Source of the DNA: Myrica gale
Taxonomy: Eukaryota > Streptophyta > Magnoliopsida > Fagales > Myricaceae
Reading direction: 5' to 3'
Length of the DNA: 64,000 nt
Assembly: GCA_963930655.1 (NCBI GenBank)
Contig: OZ005607.1
Coordinates: 18,612,374 to 18,676,373, forward strand
Made by a program: the position numbers and the translations under genes
Part shown: positions 32,483 to 44,292 of the stretch, piece by piece
How the letters are laid out: each line of letters starts with the position of its first letter
Numbering within the stretch: the first letter of the stretch is position 1
The notes under the pieces: generated by a model
What the model was told of the DNA's origin: nothing
Database searches by the model: none
What the model saw: only the letters and a program-made list of their open reading frames with translations

Positions 32483-33198
32483 CTCCAAGAATATAATTCG
32501 ATCCACTACTCAGATCAAGAATCTGAATTTTTCTAAACAAATCTTGAACCCAAATTTCAATTACTCCAAGAAATCCATTAAAATTATTTCGAACATCTTG
32601 AAATAATTAGGGCTAGATCTAGACACCCTATGATTTGATCTTTCATAAAAATAATACAAATAAAATATCAAGAAATTCAAAATACCTGAATTTGCTTCAA
32701 GAAATTTCATCTAAATTGTGGAAAGCAATAAAAATCTTCTTTTTCTTCTTGATTGCATAAAAGTATGGTGTGTAAAAATTAAAACCAACATGTAAATCCA
32801 TATATAGACTTACACTAGTAATAGACTCCCTATAAAACTCTAAAAATTTTAATTTTAAATATCATAAAATCTTTAAAATTTTAAAAAGGTTTGACTAGGT
32901 CAAAGATTAACAAAAATTCAACTATTTTAAATGAGTTAAACTCAAATTTCAAATTTAAAGAAGAAATTGTAAATATCACATAAAAAATTCAAATAGTTTA
33001 AAAATATAAATCTCTGGTTTTACAGAGAGAATAACAAAAGTTGATACAACATTTTTCAAACTCACATCCTTCATTGTATGGAAAGAAATAGAGAGCAATA
33101 TTCTGCTTAGTAGGGCTAGACATCTGAAAACCTTTTAGTCACATATCAGACCTACAAAGCAGTTCTTTGCATGTTCTAGTTTGGAAGGAAAGAATTGT
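32483..33198. other. AT-rich filler with one arm of an inverted repeat
   Basis: No gene is supported. The segment 33,029-33,163 (AGAGAATAACAAAAGTTG through TTCATTGTATGGAAAGAAAT to CAGACCTACAAAGCA) is the inverted partner of 35,229-35,366, on the far side of LTR B. Confidence 0.6.
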
Positions 33199-33293
33199 TG
33201 TTAGCCCAAGGTTGTTTTGCAAACAATCCATATGTGATTTTGATGATAACAAAAATTGTTAATTGTTTTGAAAACTTTTAGATTTTATTTTTT

Positions 33294-34146
33294 GGAAATT
33301 TGGCAACTTAGTCCCTGGGTTTATACCCCTTTGGCAAATGGGTCCTTGGATTTAAAATTTCAAAATTTTAGTCCTTGGGTTTTTGTTGTTTTACAAAATG
33401 GTCCTTCCGTCATGGATTCGTTAGTTTCCCTAACGGAAGGCCACATCAGCTGACAACTCAGCAGCTGATGTGGCAATGAAAATTGACAGTTTAGTCCTTA
33501 CGTTTACGTCGTTTTATGTTTTAGTCCTTAGGTTTTATTTTTTAAACTTTTAGTCCTTCAGTTTACAGTTTTTTACTAAAAGGTCATTCCATAAAAAATT
33601 ACTGTACAAATTTTGGCCTTGAATATTGAATAATAACATATCATTTTTAGTTTTGACAATTTTAATAACACATTTAATAGGACTAAAAAAATATTTTCTA
33701 ATTTTTTTTACTTAAGAATATTTTGAATTTTGAATTTTTTTAGTCCTATTAAATGTGTTATTAAAATTGTCAAAACTAAAAATGACATGTTATTATTCAA
33801 TATTCAAGGCCAAAATTTGTATTTCAAAATTTGAACAGTAATTTTTGATGGAATGACCATTTAGTCAAAAAAATAAACTGAAGGACTAAAAGTTTAAAAA
33901 ATTAAACCTAAGGACTAAAACATAAAATGACGTAAAACCTAAGGACTAAACTGTCAATTTTCATTGCCACATCAGCTGCTGAGTTGTCAGCTGATGTGGC
34001 CTTCCGTTAGGGAAACTAACGGATCCCTGACGGAAGGACCATTTTGTAAAACAACGAAAACCCAAGGACTAAAATTTTGAAATTTGAAATCCAATGACCC
34101 ATTTGCCAAAGGGGTATAAACCCAGGGACTAAGTTTGCAAATTCCC
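33294..34146. mobile_element. Foldback MULE-type MITE, 853 bp, 9-bp TSD
   Basis: The element is almost entirely one inverted repeat with arms of about 420 bp and a very short spacer. It contains repeated 'TTAGTCCTT' phrases and the mirrored CCACATCAGCTGACAACTCA. Ends are GGAAATTTGGCAAC and, inverted, GGGAATTTGCAAAC. The 9-bp duplication TTATTTTTT is perfect (33,285-33,293 and 34,147-34,155), pointing to Mutator-like transposition. There is no coding capacity, and transcripts would form a very long hairpin. Confidence 0.92.
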
Positions 34147-34315
34147 TTATTTTTTCAAAATTTATAAAAAGTGTTTTAAAAAAGATCGAGGTTATCTCTC
34201 TCAAATAGTCCATTGCACAAAGTTGAAAGATCAATTTTCTTATTGTAGGTGTTTAAAGAAGTTTTAGAATAGAAAGACACGTTCAAGTTGCTGAATTTTC
34301 TCTCCAACACTGACA

Positions 34316-34410
34316 GTGTCGACACATTGAGGATTGGTGTCGACACATTGCACTGACACCAGAAAAATATTTTTGGGGATGTCGACACATTGACGAATGA
34401 TGTCGACATA
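34316..34410 (+). promoter_or_regulatory. Palindrome pairs in LTR B
   Basis: GTGTCGACAC starts at 34,316 and 34,337, and ATGTCGACA at 34,379 and 34,400. Both pairs are 21 bp apart. A mutated remnant (GATCGACACATGCTTCG) at about 34,496 matches the last site in LTR A. Confidence 0.75.
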
Positions 34411-35225
34411 TCGCACGATCACTGGCGAGCTTGTTTCATGGTCGAAGAGTAACATCGCGTTGACACCTGAGAGCACATTTCCAGACCAATATTGTGATCG
34501 ACACATGCTTCGATTTTGCAGAAAATACTGGAATGTTGTCAGCTCATTTAAAATGCTCCAAAAAGACTTGGGGGCTATAAATAGAACAAGATGAAGAGAT
34601 AAAGATAACACACTTGCAATTAGTTTATGCCCTAACTTTCTAGAGAGAGAAAGAGCTTTGAAGAAGAGAGAATAACTCACCTCCCAAGAAAGTTGGTGCT
34701 CCCACCTGTCAATACTTATGCTTTCCTACTCGAATTTTGTCTTCTTGATCACTATTGTGCTTTATACTTGCTTTTTTGACTTTAAGAACCTTTCTTTATT
34801 ATTCATTTGTACCCATCATTTGTAAAACACTTGAGTGTTGGGTAAACACTTGGTCCTACTCGTAAGGGTAAAAGAAATTCATTAGGTTTTGGGATTTATG
34901 AAGAGAGTTGAAGTGTGAGCTTGCAAAACGCTTCGTAAAAGTTCCTTAGCACCCGTGAAGCTGTGGTGTACTTGCTATTTGGAGAATAGTAGAGAAAGCC
35001 CAAGGAAATCAATAGTCTTGGGGGTGAACGTAGGTAAGTGTTGATCGAACAACCTAAAAATTCCGGTGTCATCTCTCTAACTCAGTCTCTCCTTTATTTG
35101 CTTCATATTCATATTTGTGGTGCTTTACCCTTTATTATTTATTTGTCTGAAGCATTATCGAAAAAGTTTTAATTTTTATTAAAGCCCAATTCACCCCTAC
35201 TCTTGGGTTGTCATTTAGACTTACA

Positions 35226-35854
35226 AATGCTTTTTAGGTCGGATGTGTGGCCAAAAGATTATCAGAAGTCTGGCCCTACTGACCAGAGTATTGCTTTCTA
35301 TTTCTTTCCATACAATGAAAGATGCTAGTATGGAAAATGTTATGACAATTTTTGTTATTCTCTCCATTAGTTTCGTGTGGATGTTAATATTGTTACAGTG
35401 ATACAAATCCATTTGAGGCCCCCAACACCTTAAATTTAGATTGTTATACATAATTTTAATCTTCTAATTTTTCTATAAAAAAATCCGAATATGTTCGACG
35501 ACTACAATGCGCTCGAATGGTATAAAGTTATTGTTTGAACGTATTTGTCATCCCTGTAGATGAACCATTTTAGCAATTCATTAAAACGAAAATTTTTATA
35601 GTGTTTGAACGCTGCACAATACCCACAATAAAAAGAGACCTAAAATCTCTTAATCAATCCTAAAAACTCTTTTTTTTACTCCTAAAACATGCATTTAACA
35701 ACCCTAAACATGTATGAAACTAACCATAAGCATTTATACATAAATTTCGTCCCCAAATCCAAATCACAACACCAAAAATCTATACCTAAAAAACTAAGAA
35801 AATCATTGATAAAAATGATAAATCTTACCTCTAAAATACAAAGAAACTCCATTA
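35226..35854. other. Inverted-repeat arm and flanking AT-rich DNA
   Basis: 35,229-35,366 pairs with 33,029-33,163. The remainder has scattered TCGAAYG/GTTTGAACG phrases like those at 39,610-39,960. No gene is supported. Confidence 0.5.
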
Positions 35855-36345
35855 TATAATATGTACAAGATACTCTTAAGTAATATGTACAATGTACTAT
35901 TATATAATATGTATAAGGTACTATTATGTAATATGTATAAGCTACTACTAAGTAATATGTACAAGGTATTATTATATAATATGTGTAAGATACTATTATA
36001 CAAAATGTATAAGGTACTGTACATATTAAATAATATGTACAAGGTACTATATATTAAATAATATGTACAAGGTACAATTAAACAATATGTATAAGATACT
36101 ATATATTAAATAATATGTGCAAGATACTATATATTACATATACCACATGTAGAAGGTACTATTACATAATATATATAAGGTATTATTAAATTACATGTAT
36201 AATATGTACAAGGTATTATACATTACATATATAATATCTATAAGGTACTATATATTACATATATAACATGTATTATAATGTATTATTACATAATATGTGT
36301 AAGTTACTATATATTAATAATATGTATAAGGTACTACATGTAAAT
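35855..36345 (+). repeat. Minisatellite, about 27-bp unit, roughly 18 copies
   Basis: The unit approximates TAATATGTACAAGGTACTAT plus a short AT-rich linker. Early units are regular and later ones vary in length (ATATTAAATAATATGTACAAGG). ORFs across it on both strands (repeating 'NMYKVLL' or 'LYILYNS') are products of the repeat. Confidence 0.9.
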
Positions 36346-36725
36346 ATTTGATTTTGATTAATTTGATTTCCTTTTATTTTTAATTCATTTTATTATTTTA
36401 TTTTATTTACTGTTTTTACCATTCTAACGTTAATACGATTAGCGTTGTAATGGTTACATAATGTCATCCATTCTAATGTTAAGACAATTAAAGTTTTAAT
36501 TGTTACATAATTTCATTTGTTCTAACGATTATATAGTTAGAACAGAAAATAAATTTATTGTTACTTAATTTTTAGTGTGATTTTCTTTTTAATTATCACA
36601 TAAAACGAGATTACTTTAGCCAAAAAATAAATTAGATCATCATACACAAATAATATAATATGTACAAACATAACTGTTTGAATGTTCGAAAAAAAACTAA
36701 ATACATGACAAAATACTATAAAGAA
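36346..36725. other. AT-rich stretch between minisatellite and pseudogene
   Basis: Nothing coding was recognised. CCATTCTAACGTTAATAC and CCATTCTAATGTTAAGAC (36,420 and 36,469) form a short direct repeat. Confidence 0.4.
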
Positions 36726-39060
36726 ACTATGGGGCCATCTCCTTCATCTTCTGCACCACATCATTTATCTACTGCATGATGTCTTCTTAGCCATTGTCAT
36801 TTGCCTTCAACTCCAGCTGCGTCGACTTAATCTTCTTGAATCTCTTTGAGAGGGTAAAAACAACCCAAGAGGAGGGTGAATTGAGTTTTATAAAAACTTT
36901 TATCCTTTTTCAAATAAATCCAAATATGCAGAGATCCCTTTCTAAAGAGCAAGAGAGTAGATCTATATATCAAAGACTCTAATGAAGAATAAAAAGAATA
37001 GATAAACAAACACAACAAATAGATACCAACAATAAATAGAGATAAGGATAGAGAGATGACACCGTGACTTTTTGGTGGTTCGGTCAATACTTGCCTACGT
37101 CCACCCCCAAGACTGTTGACTTCCTTGGGCTTTCTTCACTATCTTCCAAATAGTAAATACACCTTAGCTTCCCGGGTGCTAAGAAACCTTTACAAAGTAT
37201 TTTTCGAGCTTACACTTGAACTCTTTTCACAAATCTCAAACCCAAGGGATTTCTTCTACTCACATGTGCAGGACCCAGTGTTTACTCAACACTCACGAGG
37301 TTTAAAAATAATGGGTACAAGGAATAATCTGGGAAAGCTCTCAAAGCGGAATATACAAGTTTAAAGTGCAAAGGAGAGTAAGAAGAAAATAATCACAATA
37401 GAAAGCTGAAGTGTGGTAGGTAAATAGCAAGCTTTCTTGGTAGGTGCGGTATTCTCTCTTCTTCAAAGTTCTTTCTCTCTCTAGAAGTTAGGTTGAAGAA
37501 ATAATTTCAAAATGTTCGTGTGGGAGAGATTGTCTCTTTCTTCTTGTCTCTTGTATTTAAAACAACTTGACTTCAACGGTCATAAAGGCAAAAGAAAAGG
37601 ACCGTTGGAAAGGTACCCATGATTTAAGGAGGCGATTTGAAAGCTTTGACAACCTTCTGGAAAATCATCAACCTTGTGGCATGTGTTGACATATCAAAAT
37701 TTGAACTGGAGTTGGACTCTTGAGAGTAAGTGCAATGTGTGGACACTAAGTCTTCAATGTGTCGACACTTAAAAAATTCACTGAAAAATGTGTCTCGGGT
37801 GCATGTGCAATGTGTCGACACTTGTCTTGGTCTGGAAATGGTGCTCTCGGGTGTAAGTGCAATGTGTCGACACTATGATCCAATGTGTCGACACTTATAA
37901 GAGCTGGAGAGAAAAACAGCAACTTTAAAGCATTCAAACATCCCAACACTTCTTTAAACACCTACAATATGAAAATTTGATCTTATCAACTTATGTAATG
38001 GTGTTCAAGTCCACTTAAAAAAAATCTAAGGAACTAACCTCAATCCTTTGAAATACATAATAGAAATGGTGGATTGACAATGTAAAATTTAAAATCCTTG
38101 AAAACTTAGAATTTTTGTTATCATCAAAATCAATTATGGATTGTTTGTAAAACAACCTAGGGCTAACACTCTTCTCTATAGTAGCCAGACTGCTGATGAT
38201 GGGAGCGACGTACGTCTCCACTAAGTGTACAATCTCTTGCATAGCCTGGGTCATACCACTTGAACATCGTGGAGAAGTTGAAAGACATTATAACCTCAAT
38301 TCATGCGCCATAAAACGATGACAAGTCACATTGTTGATGGGGCCGAGCTACATTGACATCGGCTCATGACGTCTAGCATATACCTCGGTATCCAAAACAA
38401 ACTAGGTCAACAAGTTTTCAAACGGCAGGCCCTCTTTGCTTGTGAACTAAGCCTTGGTCCTGGTGGTCTGGCAGATGAAAAGTGGGAGGTCGAACAACTC
38501 GAGAAGAGCCACCATCAACATCACTTGTGCTCGCTCGGCTGTGCACTCTATATGATGTTACTTCGGGAAGATGTTATGGTTGAATATGAGCGGGAACATC
38601 CTACGAAAGGCGAGCAAGGAGCTCTACGAAACTGATGACTAGACAAAGTACTGGTCCTCTCCAATCATCAGTCTAAAGATCCCTACAGCTGACAAGGCTG
38701 TAGCAGGCTCCACTTGCCTCAGAATGCGCAAGTAGGTAGAGAGGCTGTCGGGGGAGATCCTGATCAGTCGTCCATGGATGTAGACCTTCCACTCGCCCTC
38801 GTTAGTGTTGATATTCTACAACGCCTAGTAAAACTCTTTGGCCAATGTTGAATACGATGGGCCCTTCCAAGAGAGCACACACTCCCAACCACAATGGGTG
38901 AATATCTAGCCAATCACGCGACCCTCGAACTGAAACTCCAAGAAGTTGTATGTGCTAATCGGCCTCTCTACCACTATTGTGCGCATAAAAATAAGTGTTT
39001 GCCTCTCGGTTGTAGTCAATAATCTTTGCTGTGTGGAAGAATAGGAAAACGTTCACGAAC
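36726..39060 (-). pseudogene. Plant transposon protein (PF20167-like) pseudogene, split by a solo LTR
   Basis: On the minus strand from about 39,060 the decayed reading gives GEWKVYIHGRLIRISPDSLS, a TAERAQVMLMVALLEL segment, LPFENLLT and MTQAMQEIVHLVETYVAPII, ending in a charged helix (STQLELKANDNG, INDVVQKMKEMAP). The order 'ERA..L..AL', 'LPFxxLIT', then a coiled tail fits the plant transposon protein family. There are at least six stops. The solo LTR at 36,847-38,168 sits between ATIEKR and FKKIKST, and the frame continues when it is removed with one CTCTT copy. Family assignment is moderate and the coding origin is fairly sure. Confidence 0.55.
36847..38168 (-). mobile_element. SIRE-like copia solo LTR, copy C, TSD CTCTT
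   Basis: On the plus strand it begins TGAGAGGGTAAAAACAACCC and ends CCTAGGGCTAACA (minus-strand start TGTTAGCCCTAGGTTGTTTT). It is flanked by CTCTT at 36,842-36,846 and 38,169-38,173. It is 1,322 bp with no internal region, so it is a solo LTR. Palindrome pairs lie at 37,737/37,759 (22 bp, first site mutated) and 37,864/37,885 (21 bp), plus a single at 37,812. Confidence 0.9.
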
Positions 39061-39101
39061 ATTTTGCCATTTTAAGTTACTCTGAAAGGAAAAAAGAAAT
39101 A
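39061..39101. other. Flank of the pseudogene and MITE
   Basis: A short junction. AAAGAAATA before the MITE and AAAAAAATA after it form a probable, slightly decayed 9-bp duplication. Confidence 0.5.
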
Positions 39102-39607
39102 GGGGTAAAGTCATAATTAGCCCCGTAAGTATGAGCAAAAATTGAATGGGTACCCGTAACTATCAAAACAACGATTTAAGACCCTTAACTTTTGAAACTC
39201 ATCAATTCATACCCCCTCGAAATTAGGTGTTAAGTCCGACGAAAAATTATGCAAAATGACCAAAATGTCCATCCAAGACTAAATTTTAAAAAGTAAATAA
39301 AAAACAAAAATTTAAGAAATAAATTAAAAATAAATAGATTATTGAAATAGAAATTCAATAATTTTATTTAAAGAATATTACTTTTAAAAAAATATATCAT
39401 TTTCTTTTTTTATTGAATGTTTTAATATTTTTAGTAATTTTATCTTGGAGGGGTATTTTGGTCATTTTTTATGCTTTTCCATCTGATTTAATGCATGATT
39501 TTGACGAGGGGCGTGAATTGAAGAGTTTGTCTTAAATCGTTGTTTTGAAAGTTACGAGTACCCATTTGATTTTTGCTCATATTTACGGGCTAACTATGAC
39601 TTTACCC
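39102..39607. mobile_element. Inverted-repeat MITE (MULE-like), 506 bp
   Basis: Ends GGGGTAAAGTCATAATTAGC and, inverted, GGGTAAAGTCATAGTTAGCC pair over about 180 bp, including the mirrored AACAACGATTTAAGAC. The flanks AAAGAAATA and AAAAAAATA differ at one of nine bases. No ORF of note is present. Confidence 0.8.
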
Positions 39608-40900
39608 AAAAAAATACATTAGAACAGCTGAAAAACATAGAACAAATATACATTAGAACAGAACACAATGAAGTATCGAACAAATGTAGAATGGAAATCA
39701 GAAACGTTGAACGGAATATAAATTTCGAACGTGTAAAGAAACTACGCAAAACGGACAATAATATCTAACCATCGAATGAACGTGTAATGGAAAATAACAT
39801 ATCGAACGAATATAAAACTAAGCATCGAATGAAATATGCCTTTATAAAAGAGAAAAATATTCGAAATCATTTAACAATTTCGTTCAAACAATAAAGTATA
39901 TCGTTCGAACACTGTCACTCGAAAAAGATCATGTTGAAACTCTCTAAATCAGTTAAAAACAAACAATCCTAAACTAACATGAATTTTAGGATGAAAAGAG
40001 GCATTGAGCCACATGCCCGGATCATAGTTGTGATTTGGAAAGAAAATGGGAACCAAAGGCTTATGGATTGTTGATTTGGTTCTGATCATTAAATCTAGAT
40101 ACATTCTGTGTCATTGATTGCTTTTTAGCATATTGGTACACAAAGAGAGAATATAAGAACAAAGAGAGACACATGCACGCATTATTTCTCCAGGTAATAT
40201 GGCACCCGAATGCACTGATGTGTATTTAATGTAAAAATACATATTATTTTCACATAAAACTTTCCAAACATGAATTTTAGGACCCCCAGGTTGTACCCGA
40301 ATTTTTTTAAAGAAAATGGATAGGGAAAAATGTCAGAAATGCCCTTAGGAGCTGTTAGGGGCAGTTTTGGCATTTCTATAAAATTGACGGTAAAATAGTC
40401 CAAACGTGAAAACTGAGCTCATATCTGTGTAGAGCATAAGAAAAGGATGGAAATGTAGAAATTTGAGCTCAAACCCGCATTCCTAAAGGGCCCAAATCAC
40501 ACTAAAGTCCAATATAGACCCATTAGCCCAAAGGTACTAGATGAGCTTCTTTATGCTTTTGAAATGGAACACTGACCCATTTGGGTCCAATGGGGCTCCT
40601 TAGGCCCGTGTAGTACATTAAACAAGATTTACTACTTATCGTAAAATTACTCTAATAATCCTTGAATTGTAAAAACATAAAAGTGTAATGGGGTAAATAA
40701 GAGTTATTATTCTCTAAAAGAAATTTAGTAATCTAATAAAAGAGTAAACGAATTGTTTATTTTAATATAGGAGCATAGGTTAATTCAAACAAAGAGAGAG
40801 AACCATTGATTGGACACTAGTGAGTCATGTGCACTACATGGATAAATAGATTTGTGATTGCTTTTACAATTATTCGCATTCTTAACTATTTATCGCATCA
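39608..40900. other. Anonymous AT-rich stretch
   Basis: 39,610-39,960 contains many ATCGAACGAA/GTTCGAAC-like phrases similar to those beside the minisatellite. They may be subterminal repeats of one larger element around the pseudogene. The remainder shows no gene. Confidence 0.4.
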
Positions 40901-41700
40901 TTGATTGAGCATCTGCCATATCCATTATTGCATCAGTGGTTGAGCATCACTAAATGCATATATGACATGATGAGAGTGGATGAAGACCGAGATTTGAAAA
41001 TTGAACCTAACCGAGACGGTTCCCAAAAAAAGGGTGACGGTACTGAGCACATATTGGGAGAGTGAAACCTACCACTACAAGGAATGGGTGGGCTCCATAG
41101 GATAGATATGCCTTTGACAGGGTCCTTGTATAGGTGGCACAGGATAGTCCCATGAAGAAAGGAGGGACGTACAACCTGACTCTAGGGTGAACAAAGTAAG
41201 CACCAGGATCACCTCAACCCCAAAGAAATGGATGGGACATGGGTGCAGGACATTATTGCATTTCACGTGCATGAATACTTGCCTTTATTTTATGAAATTG
41301 ATGAATTTTGAATTTCTTATTGCATTGCCATGTTTATCATATGTTACTTTATTGCTATGTTTTTCATATGTTGCCTCATTGTTATGTTTATCATATGTTA
41401 CCTTATTGCCATGTCCCCTTCCCGATCATAATGAGTCCTTATGACTCACCCCTTTTTTATTCTTGTTCTTGTATGTTGCCTAATGATTAACAAATCATGA
41501 GGACCTTCGAGATCAGATAGATGGTTCACTCATTGGACTCAGTTGTAGACTGTCTAAAGACTTAGTGTTGTATAGATATATCAAGAGGCAAAGATATGTA
41601 TTTATCTTTTGTTCGTTTAGGTAATCTGTTATACCTTGTCGACGGGATACAATGTACAGAAGAGTTCATTTTTCTTATAGTAGAATTTTATGTTTGATAT
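40901..41700 (+). mobile_element. Gypsy LTR-like segment (related to the 5.3-8.6 kb solo LTR)
   Basis: The shared order is GGGTGACGGTAC, CTTTGACAGGGT/TTGACAGGGTT, GGACAGTCCC-like text, GGAGGGACGYACAAC, CTCTAGGG.AAACA, then ATGACTCACCCC followed by TTTATT. This matches 7,330-7,770 in the solo LTR. It lies upstream of a gypsy coding relic on the same strand and is probably its 5' LTR. The boundaries were not found. Confidence 0.55.
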
Positions 41701-42600
41701 ACTTATTATGCTGATAAAAATTATGTTTCAAAATATTTATATAATATTCAATTTAAAACTTTCCAAGTATATTTTAGAAACTAACTAGTGAATTTCGAGT
41801 CTAACCCGTTAGCGAGATTTAGTGTTTCAATTAAGATTATGCTTGATCGCATTGTAATAATATAAATTTTATGTTGATAGGTGCTAAGTAAGATATTCAA
41901 TTTCTTGAAGATACAAGTAAGTAGTGTGATAATGCTTGACTGTTTGAAGCTGCATATTTTTGGTAAAAACCCTCCGAGTTTTATGATACAGTTGTGGAAG
42001 ATTATTGCATGCAATATATAAACATGAGCTAATTTTTATGTTCAATGTCATTACGTGATATATTAATTGTCGAAACCGAAGCATTTAGATGTTCATTATT
42101 ATTACTTTATGTGCAATATGTTATTTGCAAAGAATAAAAAGATATAAAGTTATATTGATTTTTACAGCATGAAATGTACTGTGTTTTGAAACCCCGAGGC
42201 CCAGAGTTTATAGAGATACAATATTGGTACCAGTTGCAACCAAAGGGAATGAACCCATTTTGGAAACAAAGTGGTTTATTATATAGGTGCTTCTTGAGTG
42301 CACACTTGGACATGTATCAAGCCTAGTTTTGTTGGCCCCCAGTTAAATAATAAGAGTCTTCAGACTGCACAACCCAGTCACAAGGATAAAAGTGACCTAG
42401 ATTTATTGCCAAAGGAATTTTCTATAATATTATGTTATATAGATAAAACTGTTTTAGAATCAAAGATGTTTTATTGAAATTACGCTTTTTCTATTATTGT
42501 TACAGTGTCTCTCATGGGATACACGCTAGCATAATGATTTTTCTTACTAGATTTTTGAACTCGCTGTTATTTGTTTCTCTATTTTTCAAATGATATTCAG
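41701..42600. other. AT-rich stretch between LTR-like DNA and gypsy gag
   Basis: No gene was recognised. It may include the LTR end and leader of the decayed gypsy element, but no PBS could be identified. Confidence 0.35.
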
Positions 42601-42689
42601 GTGCGTATCATGAGTAAAGACTAGATGGCACATGGGTTGATAGTAGCGAGATCATTGGAATAAATGCTTAACTCTAGGTGTCTGGGAAG

Positions 42690-44230
42690 TCCTTTTGCAA
42701 ATGCAATCGAATGGATTGAGGTGAGTGCCGTCTTGGGACGAATGTGTTACCGGTGTGGTCAAGAAGGTCATTTTGCTCGTGAATGTTTAACGTAGCATAT
42801 AAGGATGACAACTCTAACTAGCAACACACTCATAATCAAGCTCACAGAGGAAGTGGTTAGTGGAATAGGACTCAAGCCCATGTTTATGTGCTTACTTTGA
42901 GAGATGTGGAAGACAATAATGAAATTGTGAAAATTACAATTCCTCTCTTTTCTAAGAAGGTTAATATTTTATTTGACTTTGGGGCGACCTACACTTTTGA
43001 GGCAACCACTTATTATCGATGGAAGAATTATTGTAGCAGATTTAGTCGTATTGAACCTGCATGAATTCGATGATAGCCTAGGGATGGATTGGCTAGCATC
43101 TAATTATGCTAGTGTTAATTTTCATAGCAACAAAGTGATTTTTATCCTAGAAAATCCAAAACTTAAATTTATTAGATCATGTGTGGAGACAAATCATGAA
43201 CAAATTCATTCACAAAAGAATTTCCATGGATTACCCTCGGATCGTGAAATCAAATTTTCCATCAACCTACTCCCTAAAACATCATCAGTCTCTAAAGCAC
43301 CATGTAGGATGGCACTGTCAAAATTGTTGGAACTTAAGGAGAAACTACAAGAACTGTTAAAGAAGGGTTTCATAACACCCAACATGTCGCCTTAGGCAGC
43401 ACTAGTTTTTTCCGAGAAGAAAAATGATGGATCATTACAAATGTGCATTAGATTACCAAGAACTAAATCGAGTCACAATTAGTAGATACCCATTGTCATG
43501 AGGAGCTTATTGATTGGTGAACTCAAGTCCTTTCTAAGATTGATCTTCGGTCAAGTTATCACCAATTGATGATAACGTCAGAGGATATTCTGAAAACTGT
43601 ATTTCGAATTCGATATGGCCATTATGAGTTTTTAGTGATACCATTTGGATTGACTAATGCACCAGTTGCATTTATGGATATAATGATTAGAGATCTTCAC
43701 GAGAATTTAGGTGGGTTTTAATTGCCAAAATTGTGGGGGTTTAAAAAATGTGATGTATGGGAATTGGTGAAAAAATGAAGAAAGAAATTATTTGAGTGAA
43801 TTTTTTATTGTTTTGATAAAAATAAATGATTTGATGGGAGATAGATTATTTTGGAATTATTTTATTAGGCCAAATATTTGGTAGCTAAACACCACTTTAG
43901 ATGAATTTGTGGTGGTCTTTTTTGATGACATCCTAATCTATTCAAAGAGTCAGGAGAGGCATGAGAATTATTTGAAGTTACCGTTGCAAGTATAAAAGGA
44001 GAAGAAGTTGTACGCTAAATTTAAAAATTGTGAGTTTTGGTTGGATTAGATCGCATTCTCAAGTCATCTCGTCTTGAAAGAGCACATTTCTGTAAATCCA
44101 AGCAAAGTATTTGTGAATTGGCTAACACCAACCTACATCGATGAAGGAGCTCTCTCAGGTCTTGTAGAGTACTACCAGATATTTGTAAAGAGTTTTTAAA
44201 AAATATCAGTTATGCTGCTAGCACTAACAC
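42690..44230 (+). pseudogene. Decayed Ty3/gypsy gag-pol relic
   Basis: Pieces appear in order on the plus strand. Zinc knuckle CYRCGQEGHFAREC lies near 42,744; a protease-like FDFGATYTF near 42,975; MDWLASNYASVNF and a linker; and the RT start (KEKLQELLKKGFITPNMSP, FSEKKNDGSLQMCI, LNRVTISRYP). RT continues with [12 protein letters not shown] and, after a 185-bp [19 protein letters not shown]. The usual DSGAT of the protease is changed to DFGAT. Numerous stops and frameshifts are present. Homology fades near 44,220, where a copia fragment begins within 70 bp. Confidence 0.85.
43711..43895. mobile_element. MITE inside the gypsy RT, 185 bp
   Basis: GTGGGTTTTAATTGCC at the left and GTGGTGTTTAGCTACC (inverted) at the right form the ends. 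TTTAG is duplicated at 43,706-43,710 and 43,896-43,900. Without it, the RT frame runs from DLHENL directly into DEFVVVFFDD. Related copies are near 54,302-54,484 and 56,936-57,133. Confidence 0.8.
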
Positions 44231-44292
44231 AGATGAGCGTTAGATGATAGTAGACGGAGGATTGTGAACAAATTTCGGATGCAAATGCTTAA

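Larger units (their letters stand above)
33199..35225 (+). mobile_element. SIRE-like copia LTR, copy B, split by a foldback element
   Basis: It begins TGTTAGCCCAAGGTTGTTTT and ends near CATTTAGACTTACA. It is interrupted after about 90 bp by an 853-bp foldback element (33,294-34,146). It has two 21-bp palindrome pairs and TATAAATA at 34,576. It is too diverged from LTR A to be its mate from one recent insertion. The flanking bases show no clean target duplication. Confidence 0.8.

Noticed and set aside
30501-35225. LTR A and LTR B as the two ends of one element
   Set aside because: They are strongly diverged, differ in length after removing the foldback insert, show no shared target duplication, and only a gag fragment lies between them.
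35803-36061. Repetitive ORFs over the minisatellite on both strands
   Set aside because: The translations only mirror the 27-bp repeat and no start context or family is seen.
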